16,728 nucleotides of DNA from Willaertia magna (Eukaryota > Heterolobosea > Eutetramitea > Acrasida > Naegleriidae). Position numbers and translations under genes: made by a program. How positions within the stretch are numbered: the first letter of the stretch is position 1; each line of letters starts with the position of its first letter. The notes beneath the pieces are model-generated. The model searched no databases. It saw nothing but the letters and a program-made list of their open reading frames with translations, and was not told where the DNA came from. Shown here one piece after another: positions 8,317 to 16,728 of this stretch. The stretch is from positions 1 through 16,728 of the forward strand of contig CADWAF010001921.1 in NCBI GenBank assembly GCA_902984215.1, in the 5' to 3' direction.

Positions 8317-11300
8317 ATGTTCTTACAAAAGAAGGCTCAAAATAAAGAACAACAACAAGAAACGCTATTACCGATAACGACAACAACGGAGCAACAAGGC
8401 CAACAAAATGAAGGAAATTTTAATAACAAGGCTTCCTCGGAAGAAAAAACATTATATGAACTATTATATGGAGAACCCACTAAACTAACAACTCCTATCA
8501 ATACATTAGAAGATAAATGGAGATTATTACCAGCCTTTATGAAAGTAAAAGGTCTATTTAGACAACATATAGATTCTTTTAACTATTTTATAAATGTAGA
8601 TATTAAAAAAATAGTTCAAGCTAATAATATGATATTACCAGATAGTGATAATAATTTTTATATTAAATATAATGATATTTATATAGCTAGACCTAGGTTA
8701 GATGAAGGTACAGATACAGTTGAATTAACACCACAATTATGTAGATTAAGAGATTTAACATATTCTGCTGATATTATTGTAAATATTGAATATCCACAAA
8801 TTATAGGGAATACAGTTGAAATTAAGAATGAAGATATATCTATAGGTAGAATGCCAATTATGTTAAGATGTGATAGATGTGTATTATATGGTAAAGATGA
8901 AAAAGAATTAGCTAAATTAGGAGAATGTCCATTAGATCCAGGTGGTTATTTTATTGTAAAGGGAGTTGAAAAAGTTTGTTTAATTCAAGAACAATTAGCT
9001 AAAAATAGAATTATTATAGATTTAGATAAAGAAAAGAATGTTATCTCTAGCGTTACAGGTTCTACACATTATAGAAAATCTAAAACTAATATTATTGTAA
9101 AACATGAAAAATTTTATTTAGATCATAATTCTTTTACAAAAGATGTACCAATTATGGTTTTATTAAAAGCAATGGGTTTAGAAAGTGATCAAGAAATTAT
9201 TCAATTAATTGGAACTGAAAGAAAATATTTAGAGATTTTGGGACCTTCATTTGAAGAATGTATTAAAGAAAATGTTTATACTTCTGAACAAGCAATTGAA
9301 TGGATGGCAAAATATTTAAAAATGGCAGATTTTAAGAAGAATAAATCTAAAACAGATGAATGTAGAGAGATTTTATCAAATGTGATTTTATGTCACATTC
9401 CAGTATATAAATTTAATTATAGAATGAAGATTGTTTATATTGCTATTATGATTAGAAGAATGATTGATGCAATGATTGATAGTAATAATATAGATGATAA
9501 AGATTATTATGGTAATAAAAGATTAGAAATGGCAGGTCAATTATTATCTTTATTATTTGAAGATTTATTTAAGAAATTTAATGATGAAATTAAAAGAACT
9601 TTAGAAAAGAAAAAATTAAAAAAGAGATCGAATAGTGCAATGGATGTGATGGAAGTTAACACATTATTTTCAACAAATGCAAATAAAATTACAGAAGGTT
9701 TAAAGAACTCAATTTCTTCAGGGAATTGGAATGTACAAAGATTTAAGATGGAAAGGGCAGGTGTTACTCACGTTTTGAGTAGATTAAGTTTTATTGCTGC
9801 ATTAGGTATGATGACTAGGATTAGTTCACAATTTGAAAAGACAAGAAAGGTTAGTGGTCCTCGTGCTTTACAACCTTCACAATGGGGTATGTTATGTCCT
9901 GCAGATACACCTGAAGGTGAAGGATGTGGTTTAATTAAGAATTTAGCATTATTAACACACGTTACAACAGATGATGAAGAAGAACCTATTATTAGATTAG
10001 CTTATAATTTAGGTGTTGAAGATATACATTTAATTAGTGGTGAAGAATTAAATAATCCAACAAGTTATGTAGTTTTCTTGAATGGTTTATTATTAGGTAT
10101 ACATAGATTTCCATCACAATTTACACGTTTATTTAGAATGTTAAGAAGATCAGGTAAAATACGTGAATTCGTATCAATCTTTAAGAATGACCCACATAGA
10201 GCAATTTATATTGCTAGTGATGGCGGTAGAGTTTGTAGACCATTAATTATTATTGAAAATGGTAAATTAAAAATTACAAAAAAACATATGAGTGAGTTAG
10301 CTGAGGGATTAAGAACATTTGATGATTTTTTAAAAGAAGGATTAATTGAATATTTAGATGTCAATGAAGAGAATAACTCTAATATTGTTTTTAGAGAAGA
10401 AGATATCACAAAAGATTCAACTCATTTAGAAATTGAACCATTTACAATATTAGGTGTTTGTGCTGGATTAGTTCCATATCCACATCATAATCAATCACCT
10501 AGAAATACATATCAATGTGCTATGGGTAAACAAGCAATGGGTGCAATTGCTTATAATCAATTTAATAGAATTGACACATTATTATTATTAATGGTTTATC
10601 CACAAAAACCATTAATGAAAACTAGAACAATAGAATTAATTAATTTTGAAAAAGTACCTGGTGGTCAAAATGCATCAATTGCAGTAATGAGTTATAGTGG
10701 TTATGATATTGAAGATGCTGTTATTGTAAATAAAGCATCTATTGATAGAGGATATGGTAGAGTTATGTATTTTAAGAAATATGTAACAGAATTAAAGAGA
10801 TATCCAAATGGTGCAGAAGATATGTTACAACCACCACAAACAACTGGAGAAAAAGCTAAAATGTTTGAAAGATTAGATTTTGATGGTATGGCAGGTAAAA
10901 GTGAAAGAATTTATCCAGGAGATCTCTATGTTAATCGTTTTGTAGCTCAACAACAAGATACTTTAATTCCATTGGGTGGACAAACAAGTGGAACTCAACC
11001 ACAAACTTCAATACAATACAAACCAGCACCATCATCATATAAAGGTCCTTGTAGTGTTTATGTAGATCAATGTTTAATTACACCAAATTATGATAGAGGT
11101 GGTTGTTTAATTAAATATCTATTTAGACAAACAAGAAGACCTGAATTGGGAGATAAATTCTCTAGTAGACATGGTCAGAAAGGTGTTTGTGGTTTAATTG
11201 TTGAACAAGAAGATATGCCTTTTAATGAAAGTGGTATTTGTCCAGATATGATTATGAATCCTCATGGTTTTCCTTCACGTATGACTGTAGGCAAGATGAT

Positions 11301-11868
11301 TGAATTAATTGGTGGTAAAGCAGGTGTATTAGAAGGTAGACAAGGTTATGCAACTGCATTTGCAGGTGATAAGGTAGTTGATATTGGTAAAGCTTTAATT
11401 AAACATGGTTTTTCTTATTGTGGTAAAGATATGTTAACAAGTGGTATAACAGGTGAACCAGTTTCTTGTTATATTTATTTCGGTCCCGTTTTTTATCAAC
11501 GTTTGAAACACATGGTTTTAGATAAGATGCATGCTAGATCTAAGGGACCTGTAAGAATTTTAACGAGACAACCATTAGAAGGTAGATCTAAAGAAGGAGG
11601 TTTAAGATTGGGTGAAATGGAAAGAGATTGTTTAATTGGTTATGGTGCAAGTGCATTACTTTTAGAAAGATTAATGTTATCTTCTGATGAATATAAGATA
11701 CATGTTTGTGATGAATGTGGTTTAATTGGTTATATGGGTTATTGTCAATATTGTAAATCTAAACAGAATATGTCATTATTACCAATGCCTTATGCATTTA
11801 AATTATTAATTCAAGAATTACAGGCAATGAATATTGCTCCAAGATTAAAATTATCACCAATACAATAA
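8317..11868 (+). CDS. POLR3B: DNA-directed RNA polymerase III subunit RPC2 (second-largest subunit)
   Basis: This is the beta-like subunit of Pol III, which makes 5S rRNA, tRNAs and other small RNAs, and forms half of the active-site cleft with RPC1. From about residue 67 it matches Pol III rather than Pol I or [42 protein letters not shown], STGNWxxxRFKM-like, [70 protein letters not shown] (from 792), [13 protein letters not shown] (945-957), [10 protein letters not shown] and [14 protein letters not shown]. The C-terminal C4 zinc site is C1131, C1134, C1143, C1146, followed by the clamp-anchor end PRLKLSPIQ. With the ATG at 8317 it has 1183 residues against about 1133 in human. The excess is a Gln/Thr-rich N-terminal extension of about 65 residues. 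The open frame upstream of 8317 has no ATG (8239 is TTG), so I take 8317 as the start. It is intronless, with a TAA stop. Confidence 0.96.
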   Translation: MFLQKKAQNKEQQQETLLPITTTTEQQGQQNEGNFNNKASSEEKTLYELLYGEPTKLTTPINTLEDKWRLLPAFMKVKGLFRQHIDSFNYFINVDIKKIVQANNMILPDSDNNFYIKYNDIYIARPRLDEGTDTVELTPQLCRLRDLTYSADIIVNIEYPQIIGNTVEIKNEDISIGRMPIMLRCDRCVLYGKDEKELAKLGECPLDPGGYFIVKGVEKVCLIQEQLAKNRIIIDLDKEKNVISSVTGSTHYRKSKTNIIVKHEKFYLDHNSFTKDVPIMVLLKAMGLESDQEIIQLIGTERKYLEILGPSFEECIKENVYTSEQAIEWMAKYLKMADFKKNKSKTDECREILSNVILCHIPVYKFNYRMKIVYIAIMIRRMIDAMIDSNNIDDKDYYGNKRLEMAGQLLSLLFEDLFKKFNDEIKRTLEKKKLKKRSNSAMDVMEVNTLFSTNANKITEGLKNSISSGNWNVQRFKMERAGVTHVLSRLSFIAALGMMTRISSQFEKTRKVSGPRALQPSQWGMLCPADTPEGEGCGLIKNLALLTHVTTDDEEEPIIRLAYNLGVEDIHLISGEELNNPTSYVVFLNGLLLGIHRFPSQFTRLFRMLRRSGKIREFVSIFKNDPHRAIYIASDGGRVCRPLIIIENGKLKITKKHMSELAEGLRTFDDFLKEGLIEYLDVNEENNSNIVFREEDITKDSTHLEIEPFTILGVCAGLVPYPHHNQSPRNTYQCAMGKQAMGAIAYNQFNRIDTLLLLMVYPQKPLMKTRTIELINFEKVPGGQNASIAVMSYSGYDIEDAVIVNKASIDRGYGRVMYFKKYVTELKRYPNGAEDMLQPPQTTGEKAKMFERLDFDGMAGKSERIYPGDLYVNRFVAQQQDTLIPLGGQTSGTQPQTSIQYKPAPSSYKGPCSVYVDQCLITPNYDRGGCLIKYLFRQTRRPELGDKFSSRHGQKGVCGLIVEQEDMPFNESGICPDMIMNPHGFPSRMTVGKMIELIGGKAGVLEGRQGYATAFAGDKVVDIGKALIKHGFSYCGKDMLTSGITGEPVSCYIYFGPVFYQRLKHMVLDKMHARSKGPVRILTRQPLEGRSKEGGLRLGEMERDCLIGYGASALLLERLMLSSDEYKIHVCDECGLIGYMGYCQYCKSKQNMSLLPMPYAFKLLIQELQAMNIAPRLKLSPIQ

Positions 11869-11924
11869 TTATTTTAATTATTTATTTATTATTTTTAATC
11901 CTTAAAATTTATTTTATTAAATAT

Positions 11925-12707
11925 TTATTCAAATTCAACATCACTGTATAAATTCATACATTTTGCTTGTTCTTTTTCTTCTAAACATTTTGCAAAACTT
12001 TTATGTGTTAATTGTGTGTTTAAACAATAATTAAATTGACGTTTACAAACTGAAGAATATAAACAAATATTTGCTTTAAACATAAAATAAGGTAAATTAT
12101 TTTGTAATTCTTCTTGAGTATTTAAACTAGTTAATAATCCAAATTCTTCTCGACAATTATTTTGTACTGCCATTGTAATTTTCTTTTTTATCACTTCTTT
12201 TGTTTCATTTTCATTAATTTGAAAATTCATTTCATTATTATTATTAGTGGCAGTTGTTAGTGGACTACTAAATTTACTATAAGTCAATAAAGTGTTATTT
12301 GGTTTTTCTGAAACTACATTTTCCATCTTTTCCAAATTGGAGAATGTTTCATCTGGATTGTCATTAATACATTTATTAATTTGAACTAATTTATCTTTAT
12401 GTAATTTTAAATCTGCATATTTTCCAAGTCCACTATTTTTATTGTCAACATTCTTTTTATTATTATTATTACTTTCTTCTTCTTCTAATGTAGTGTTAAA
12501 AGAAGGTAAACAATTAAATAAAGTACTTTTAGGTGGAGTAATTGATTTTAATAAACATCCAACATAAAGTAAATGATATGGTCCTTCAACACCACGTAAT
12601 TCCTTTTCTTTTTGTGCTCCTGCAAATAGTAAGGCACATCCACCATCTTGTGAATGATGAGCAAATAGAGAACGTAAATAAATATCTTCCTTGTCGAATA
12701 GTGGCAT
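11925..12707 (-). CDS. Hypothetical protein with Cys-rich C-terminus
   Basis: I do not recognise this 260-residue protein. The first ~66 residues look ordered and conserved in style (IYLRSLFAHHSQDGGCALLF, then YHLLYVGCLLKSITPP). Residues about 74-175 are a low-complexity, Asn/Lys/Glu-rich linker. The last ~80 residues are helical and Cys-rich, with Cys at 185, 215, 221, 228, 241 and 250. That spacing is not the twin CX9C pattern of mitochondrial intermembrane-space proteins, although small CHCH-like proteins remain a possibility. There is no clear signal peptide and no convincing membrane span. The ATG is unambiguous and the stop is TAA. It lies 159 bases downstream of the arginine deiminase gene on the same strand and is convergent with RPC2, with 56 bases between stops. 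No function can be inferred from these neighbours. Confidence 0.8.
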   Translation of the reverse strand: MPLFDKEDIYLRSLFAHHSQDGGCALLFAGAQKEKELRGVEGPYHLLYVGCLLKSITPPKSTLFNCLPSFNTTLEEEESNNNNKKNVDNKNSGLGKYADLKLHKDKLVQINKCINDNPDETFSNLEKMENVVSEKPNNTLLTYSKFSSPLTTATNNNNEMNFQINENETKEVIKKKITMAVQNNCREEFGLLTSLNTQEELQNNLPYFMFKANICLYSSVCKRQFNYCLNTQLTHKSFAKCLEEKEQAKCMNLYSDVEFE

Positions 12708-12866
12708 TTTTTTATTTCACAATTTTCAAAATTCTCATCTAGTGAATTGTTTTTCTAATGCTCCCTTCTTCATCATCATCTTATTGTTTCTTCTTCCTTA
12801 CAAATTAGTTTTGAATTTTATGGAACTATTTCTTATGAATAAATAAGGGAGAGAATAATAATTTAT

Positions 12867-15224
12867 TTAAATTTCATCAAAGAATAAAGGAGATATTAAA
12901 TTATTTAAAGAAACATGATATTTTGATTCCAAGATATTCAATTCAATTGTAACAATATCATCTACACACTTTCTTATTTGTTCTACTTGTTCATCTTGTA
13001 AAACACTCATTGCTAATTTAGATGCAAATAATATTAATTTACCATCTTTAGATTGTAATTCAACTAAACCATTAATACAATTACATAATCTTTGTTCATG
13101 AGTTACTGAAATAACAATTCTATCTTTAAAGTGATCCATTAATCTTTCATAATCTTCATAATGAATAAATTCATCTTGACAAATAACAACAAATTTTGTT
13201 CCGATAAACAAGTGAGAATTAGTATAATCTAATATATCAATAGAACCTGTTGTATTAAATCTTTCTTTTGCAAAAGTAACTAATTCATTATAGCCTAATG
13301 ATTTAACGAAAGATTCAACTTTAGTTGTATCAATAGTTTCAGTTGAAATTACATAGAAAGCCTTCTTTTGAATTCTATCAAAAACTAAACTAGCTGTACC
13401 TTGAATATAATCTAATGCACTTTGATCTTCTGCATTCTTTTGAATAATAGCCTTATCTTTATAGAACATATTTAATACCTTAGATAAATTATCCATTCTT
13501 TCGGAACGTTCTGATTGTTTATAATAGAGAATAACATTCTTTGCATGAGATGAGATATTATGAGCAGGGAAGTGAGCAGTAGAATCTCCAGGGATATCAG
13601 GTCTTTGAGTAAATACAACACAATTAATATTATATTGTAATAATTCATGATGAATACTTGAAAGGATATGTCTATGTTGTTCCTTAATTCTACTAATGTC
13701 AGTATTAGAAATTGTTTCATGTTTAGATGCAGAAGGTAATCTACTTTGAGTATCTGGATGAGTTAATACACTATGATAACTAGGAATAATTAAAAGAGCA
13801 TTCTTAGAGGATTGCGTTTTAAATTCGGAACTTTCAAACATGTAAGGTTGTTGTTGTTCAATAGATGTACTTTCAATAGGACGATTTCTATATTCATTTA
13901 CTTCTAATGAAGTTCTCTTTAAAACTTGACTACAACAATGAACAGAACCATACATTGTAGTCATACCTGAATAATCAATTAAATTAATTTCTCCATCAAA
14001 ATGTTCAGATTGTAAAATCATTCTACTTGTATTTTCATCTACTGTGATACAAGTTGAATCTCCAATATTTAAAAAGTTACAACCATACATTTCTTGTTGT
14101 CTTTCAGTTAATGGGATAATATGATATCCTTCTTGTTTAATATATTCTGAAAATTCTACATTAAATTTAGATACTTCATATTTTCCATTTAATTGTTCAT
14201 TCTTTGTATATTCTGTAACAATTCTTCTTATTGGGGATTCATTTCCAATAATTGTTTCTAACATAACACAACAATTATGAGAACAAATGTTAAATACTGT
14301 ATCTAAATGCATACGTTGTTGATCGCAATCAAAATAGTCATGAACAACAGCTACTCTTCTCGTTCCGAACCAATCATTATCTAACATTTGTCTAATTGCA
14401 TCGGGATTTGTTCTTAGACCTTCTCCGATGAAACAAACATCAGATCCACCAACTAAGAAATCTCCTCCTTCAATAATTCCAGGTGGTTGAATTTCTCCTA
14501 GAATTTCATAGCCTAACTTTTCAAAACAAAACTTCATAATTGTAGTTTCTTGTTTTCTTTGCAAACTACCCATATTACAAATTACTAAACCTCTATTTGT
14601 TACTACTTGTTGATCTCTGGTAAAAGTTAAATTCAATTGAGGTCTCATACCTAATCTTTCCAAACGCATTGGAGTATTTGTAGAAGAAGGTACTAAACGT
14701 ATAGTTGGTCCTAGTAAAATAATATCTATTAAATCAGTAACTCCTAATGCCGATAAACATTCTCTTTTATAATCATCTGTTAATAAATACTTTTGCATCG
14801 GAGTAAGATCTTCATAAAAAGTTTCTTCTCCAGTACGTTCATCATCATTTGCACTTACGCAAACATATTTCATACATTTCAACGCTAGTTCTTCTAATTC
14901 AACTCTATATTTTAAATTATCTTCACAATGCATTGCTAAAATTTCTCTTACATCTAATACGTTAACACCATGTTTACTTAAAGCTTCTTTAAACATCTTA
15001 TGGTTTTTACGGGCTTGGAAAAGATTGACAGGTTTTTCAAACAATGAACCACTTGCATGTAATGATCCTAACAAAGCCTCTAAGCCAGGTTCATGTACCA
15101 AAACAACTTCAGCTTTATCATTTTCATGACATTGCTTTGCTTGTTTTAATGGAGCAATTGTTCTACTCTTTAATATTAAACTACTATTATTATTACTTTC
15201 AGATTTATGATGTTGTGGCAGCAT
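12867..15224 (-). CDS. Arginine deiminase with a C-terminal degenerate guanidine-modifying-enzyme domain
   Basis: The N-terminal ~450 residues are arginine deiminase (arginine to citrulline plus ammonia, EC 3.5.3.6), first step of the arginine dihydrolase route used by several protists for nitrogen and anaerobic ATP. The catalytic set is present: VLVHEPGLE near 41-49, FTRDQ with Asp204, IEGGD with Glu252 and Asp255, MHLDT with His306 and Asp308, and the nucleophile in GSVHC, Cys430. The protein has 785 residues, versus about 410 for bacterial ArcA and 580 for Giardia. The extra ~300 residues (about 474-770) resemble a CtlX/amidinotransferase-type fold: NALLIIPSYH, a FPAHN step (552-556), YYKQSERSER, IQGTASLVFDR (607-617), DYTNSHLFIGTKFVVIC (666-682) and INGLVEL (717-723). 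The family's catalytic Glu, His and Cys are not conserved there, so it looks inactive. The ATG at 15224 is the only sensible start, it is intronless, and the stop is TAA. No carbamate kinase or ornithine carbamoyltransferase gene is in the window. Confidence 0.9.
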   Translation of the reverse strand: MLPQHHKSESNNNSSLILKSRTIAPLKQAKQCHENDKAEVVLVHEPGLEALLGSLHASGSLFEKPVNLFQARKNHKMFKEALSKHGVNVLDVREILAMHCEDNLKYRVELEELALKCMKYVCVSANDDERTGEETFYEDLTPMQKYLLTDDYKRECLSALGVTDLIDIILLGPTIRLVPSSTNTPMRLERLGMRPQLNLTFTRDQQVVTNRGLVICNMGSLQRKQETTIMKFCFEKLGYEILGEIQPPGIIEGGDFLVGGSDVCFIGEGLRTNPDAIRQMLDNDWFGTRRVAVVHDYFDCDQQRMHLDTVFNICSHNCCVMLETIIGNESPIRRIVTEYTKNEQLNGKYEVSKFNVEFSEYIKQEGYHIIPLTERQQEMYGCNFLNIGDSTCITVDENTSRMILQSEHFDGEINLIDYSGMTTMYGSVHCCSQVLKRTSLEVNEYRNRPIESTSIEQQQPYMFESSEFKTQSSKNALLIIPSYHSVLTHPDTQSRLPSASKHETISNTDISRIKEQHRHILSSIHHELLQYNINCVVFTQRPDIPGDSTAHFPAHNISSHAKNVILYYKQSERSERMDNLSKVLNMFYKDKAIIQKNAEDQSALDYIQGTASLVFDRIQKKAFYVISTETIDTTKVESFVKSLGYNELVTFAKERFNTTGSIDILDYTNSHLFIGTKFVVICQDEFIHYEDYERLMDHFKDRIVISVTHEQRLCNCINGLVELQSKDGKLILFASKLAMSVLQDEQVEQIRKCVDDIVTIELNILESKYHVSLNNLISPLFFDEI

Positions 15225-15584
15225 GAAAATTAATGGACAGTGAAAAACCCGATTTCAAAAATGATTATTATCAAAAAAGAAAAAAAGAGTAAGCACGTGG
15301 AGCTTTTTTTTTTAAACAAGAAAAACCTTTTCATAATGTACCCAATGCATTTTCAGCCTTAATTTCAGATCTTGTTGCGTTACTGATGGTGCCTCAAAAT
15401 GTTGTGACACAAAGGGCAGATGCTAATCTTTCAAAATTACTCTTGTTATGCCTTTTCCTTGACAGCACTCTCGCCATTCGGTTTAAATAGGTTTAAGGAA
15501 ATTTTGTTTTTACTTTGGATAATATTTCACTATTTTTCTTCTTGAAAAGAGTTGACAACACGCGTTAAAAGAAATGCTCAAAAT
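15225..15584. other. Intergenic region upstream of arginine deiminase
   Basis: These 360 bases should hold the arginine deiminase promoter on the minus strand. I see the CACGTG at 15294, a T-run at 15305-15313 and a lone ACGCGT at 15560. No coding frame or RNA gene is convincing. Confidence 0.5.
15294..15299. promoter_or_regulatory. CACGTG (E-box/G-box) upstream of arginine deiminase
   Basis: A palindromic CACGTG lies about 70 bases upstream of the arginine deiminase ATG. It is the classic core for bHLH and some bZIP factors. It is a single short motif, so support is weak. Confidence 0.2.
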
Positions 15585-16021
15585 TTATTTTAATTTTTTT
15601 ATTATCCAGTCTAAACCATAAACTTGAGCTACAAAATCTAACGGTTTAAAAACAAATAAAATTAACTCATTGGTACATTGTCCTGAATCACAAACAAAGA
15701 CATATCCCAGTATCTTTATTGATCTGGCCCTCACAGTTCATACTCTCAAAGAGAGTAGTGGGTTGAATGCCATATTCCTGGTTATTCTCCCATCCATTCA
15801 AAAAGTGAAATTTAAATTAATTAACAAACCATACTAACTTTTGTAATAAAAAGTGACAATATTTCTTTCTTAACCGTTTCCCCATTGATAATATACAAAT
15901 TATCTGTATTGCCTACATTAACATAGTTTGAATAGCGGATTATGGAATTTTTTGTTACACATTGTTGTAGTTTTATTGCCCAACATCGTAAAAACACAAC
16001 TGTATAGCGAACCGAAAACAC
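15585..16021 (-). pseudogene. Coding-like remnant or unresolved spliced gene with one frame break
   Basis: Three protein-like pieces follow one another on the minus strand. A frame open from 16021 ends with GNTDNLYIINGETVKKEILS and LFITK, then a possible donor (GTTAGT at 15838). A 52-nt intron ending at 15787 would join it in phase 0 to NNQEYGIQPTTLFESMNCEG and QINKDTG, which runs into TGA at 15690-15688. At GGG (15708-15706) the next frame takes over and reads YVFVCDSGQCTNELILFVF, ending in WIIKKLK and TAA at 15587-15585. One base fewer in that GGG would make the last two pieces continuous. The stretch near 15690-15790 is richer in G and C than its surroundings. No ATG start is visible, because the frame runs back to the 5S gene. 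I recognise no family. A plus-strand frame at 15628-15837 is also open, so the strand is not certain. Confidence 0.3.
15741..15757. repeat. Perfect inverted repeat, 7-bp arms, 3-nt loop
   Basis: TACTCTC and GAGAGTA flank AAA. It is a compact hairpin with G-C pairs inside the coding-like remnant on the minus strand. Confidence 0.45.
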
Positions 16022-16023
16022 TC

Positions 16024-16141
16024 ATCTACGGCCATACCACTGTGAAAGCACCTTATCCCGTCCGATTTGAGAAGTTAGGCACAATAGGGCTACATTAGTA
16101 CTGAGATGGGAGACTTCTCGGGAACCTGTAGTGCTGTAGAT
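16024..16141 (+). rRNA. 5S ribosomal RNA
   Basis: The 118 bases have the eukaryotic 5S layout. They begin ATCTACGGCCATACCAC and end GTGCTGTAGAT. The ends pair as a 9-bp helix I (ATCTACGGC with GCTGTAGAT, one G-U). The conserved stretches TCCCGTCCGATTTGAGAAGT, TTAGTACT and GATGGGAGAC, followed by GGGAA, are present in the right order. The gene stands alone here rather than in a tandem array and is not next to 18S/28S rRNA. It ends in a T6 run, as expected for a Pol III transcript. Helix I is intact and the internal control region is present, so it looks functional. Exact ends are set by the helix I pairing. Confidence 0.95.
16072..16114 (+). promoter_or_regulatory. 5S internal control region (box A to box C)
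   Basis: A box A-like AAGTTAGGC starts at about +49 and a box C-like GAGATGGGAGAC spans about +80 to +91 of the 5S gene. These are the standard positions for TFIIIA binding and Pol III recruitment. Position and motif are seen; binding is inferred from the family. Confidence 0.7.
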
Positions 16142-16146
16142 TTTTT
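16141..16146 (+). terminator. Pol III terminator (T6) of 5S rRNA
   Basis: A run of six T begins at the last paired base of helix I. This is the usual Pol III stop signal. Confidence 0.8.
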
Positions 16147-16667
16147 GCTTCAGTTTGAACTGAGATAATTAGTAAAAATTTGCAATTTTTAAACTCATTA
16201 AATTAAATACATTTTTCTTTAAAAATAAAATAAATAAACAAAAAATAATATTTATCCCATTTAAACTGAATTTTTGTCTAAATATATTTATTTATTAATG
16301 TATTAATTAATCATAACTAAAATTTATTTATTAAAAAATTATTATTATCATGTCATTTAAAAAAATATTTTTTTAATTTTTTAATTTATTTTTTTTTAAA
16401 AAACTTGTAATAATTAGCAGTTATTTAGCAGTTCAATAAAGATTTGCGCTGCCTTTTCGTTGCACATTAGTTTATCGTGTAGTTTATCATTTAGAATTGC
16501 ATTGGTATGAACTGTGAAATTGGATTCTTTCTAGTTATTGGGATTGCAACTTTTATTCTAATTAAAAATTTATTTTCACTTCTCTTACAAGAAGTATATC
16601 TTTGCCTAGCATTATTACACAAACTATTTACACAAACCATTTAATTATCCCATTTTCAAAATACTAC
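16147..16667. other. AT-rich intergenic region after 5S
   Basis: The first ~260 bases are almost pure A/T with long T runs. From about 16410 the sequence is more mixed. It includes two copies of TTAGCAGTT 11 bases apart (16414-16422 and 16425-16433) and GTTTATC twice near 16470-16490. I see no tRNA, snRNA or coding frame. It should contain the 3' UTR of the minus-strand gene at the right edge. Confidence 0.5.
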
Positions 16668-16728
16668 TTAAACAACACCTCCAGCATCCTCAATTTGCCT
16701 CAACTTTTGTTGTTCCTTCATTTTCTTT
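16668..16728 (-). CDS. C-terminal end of an unidentified gene, cut by the right edge
   Basis: On the minus strand a frame open from the window edge encodes KKMKEQQKLRQIEDAGGVV and ends in TAA at 16670-16668. The first part is a charged, helical, coiled-coil-like stretch and the end is a short Gly/Val tail. The composition is protein-like, and a sharp drop to A/T-rich sequence follows the stop, as for the other genes here. Only 19 codons are visible, so the product cannot be named and a chance frame is possible. Confidence 0.45.
   Translation of the reverse strand, partial: KKMKEQQKLRQIEDAGGVV

Noticed and set aside
10206..10409. Minus-strand frame inside RPC2
   Set aside because: It is antisense to highly conserved RPC2 sequence.
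12542..12742. Plus-strand frame opposite the start of the Cys-rich orphan
   Set aside because: It overlaps the ordered N-terminus of the minus-strand gene and has no protein-like features of its own.
13472..13720. Second minus-strand frame inside arginine deiminase, and the plus-strand frame at 15044-15226
   Set aside because: Both are shadows of the arginine deiminase coding sequence.
16430..16480. snRNA-like GCCTTTT loop after 5S
   Set aside because: The loop and stem do not match U5, no Sm site or conserved flanks are present, and the pairing is weak.

Overview
This is eukaryotic nuclear DNA from an AT-rich protist that builds cilia or flagella. It carries a ciliary transport gene (IFT140), a eukaryote-specific RNA polymerase III subunit, a cytosolic 40S ribosomal protein and a Pol III-type 5S rRNA gene with a T-run terminator. 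Genes are compact and mostly intronless. The introns I can place are tiny (44 and 46 bases). Every resolvable stop codon is TAA, and the standard code fits. Together with Asn-rich and Gln-rich tracts and an arginine deiminase gene, this suggests a heterolobosean amoeboflagellate of the Naegleria/Willaertia kind. That placement is an inference from gene content and style.

Layout: 1-4265 (+) is IFT140, cut by the left edge. 4277-4790 (-) is a spliced small discoidin-like gene, tail-to-tail with IFT140 with 11 bases between the stops. Its first exon is unresolved, and an unexplained small open frame lies just upstream. 5086-5673 (-) is 40S ribosomal protein S5 (uS7). 5674-6298 is a divergent promoter region with several perfect inverted repeats. 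6299-7897 (+) is an Asn-rich probable nuclear protein that I do not recognise. 8317-11868 (+) is RPC2, the second-largest subunit of RNA polymerase III. 11925-12707 (-) is an unrecognised protein with a Cys-rich tail. 12867-15224 (-) is arginine deiminase with a long C-terminal extension. 15585-16021 (-) holds a broken coding remnant or an unfinished spliced gene. 16024-16141 (+) is 5S rRNA. 16668-16728 (-) is the last 19 codons of another gene.

The genes do not form an operon or an obvious pathway. Several are household genes (IFT140, RPS5, RPC2, 5S). The most interesting item is the arginine deiminase. Its N-terminal half keeps the whole catalytic set. Its C-terminal ~300 residues look like a second guanidine-modifying-enzyme domain of the CtlX/amidinotransferase type that has lost its catalytic residues, so the gene appears to encode an enzyme fused to a pseudoenzyme.
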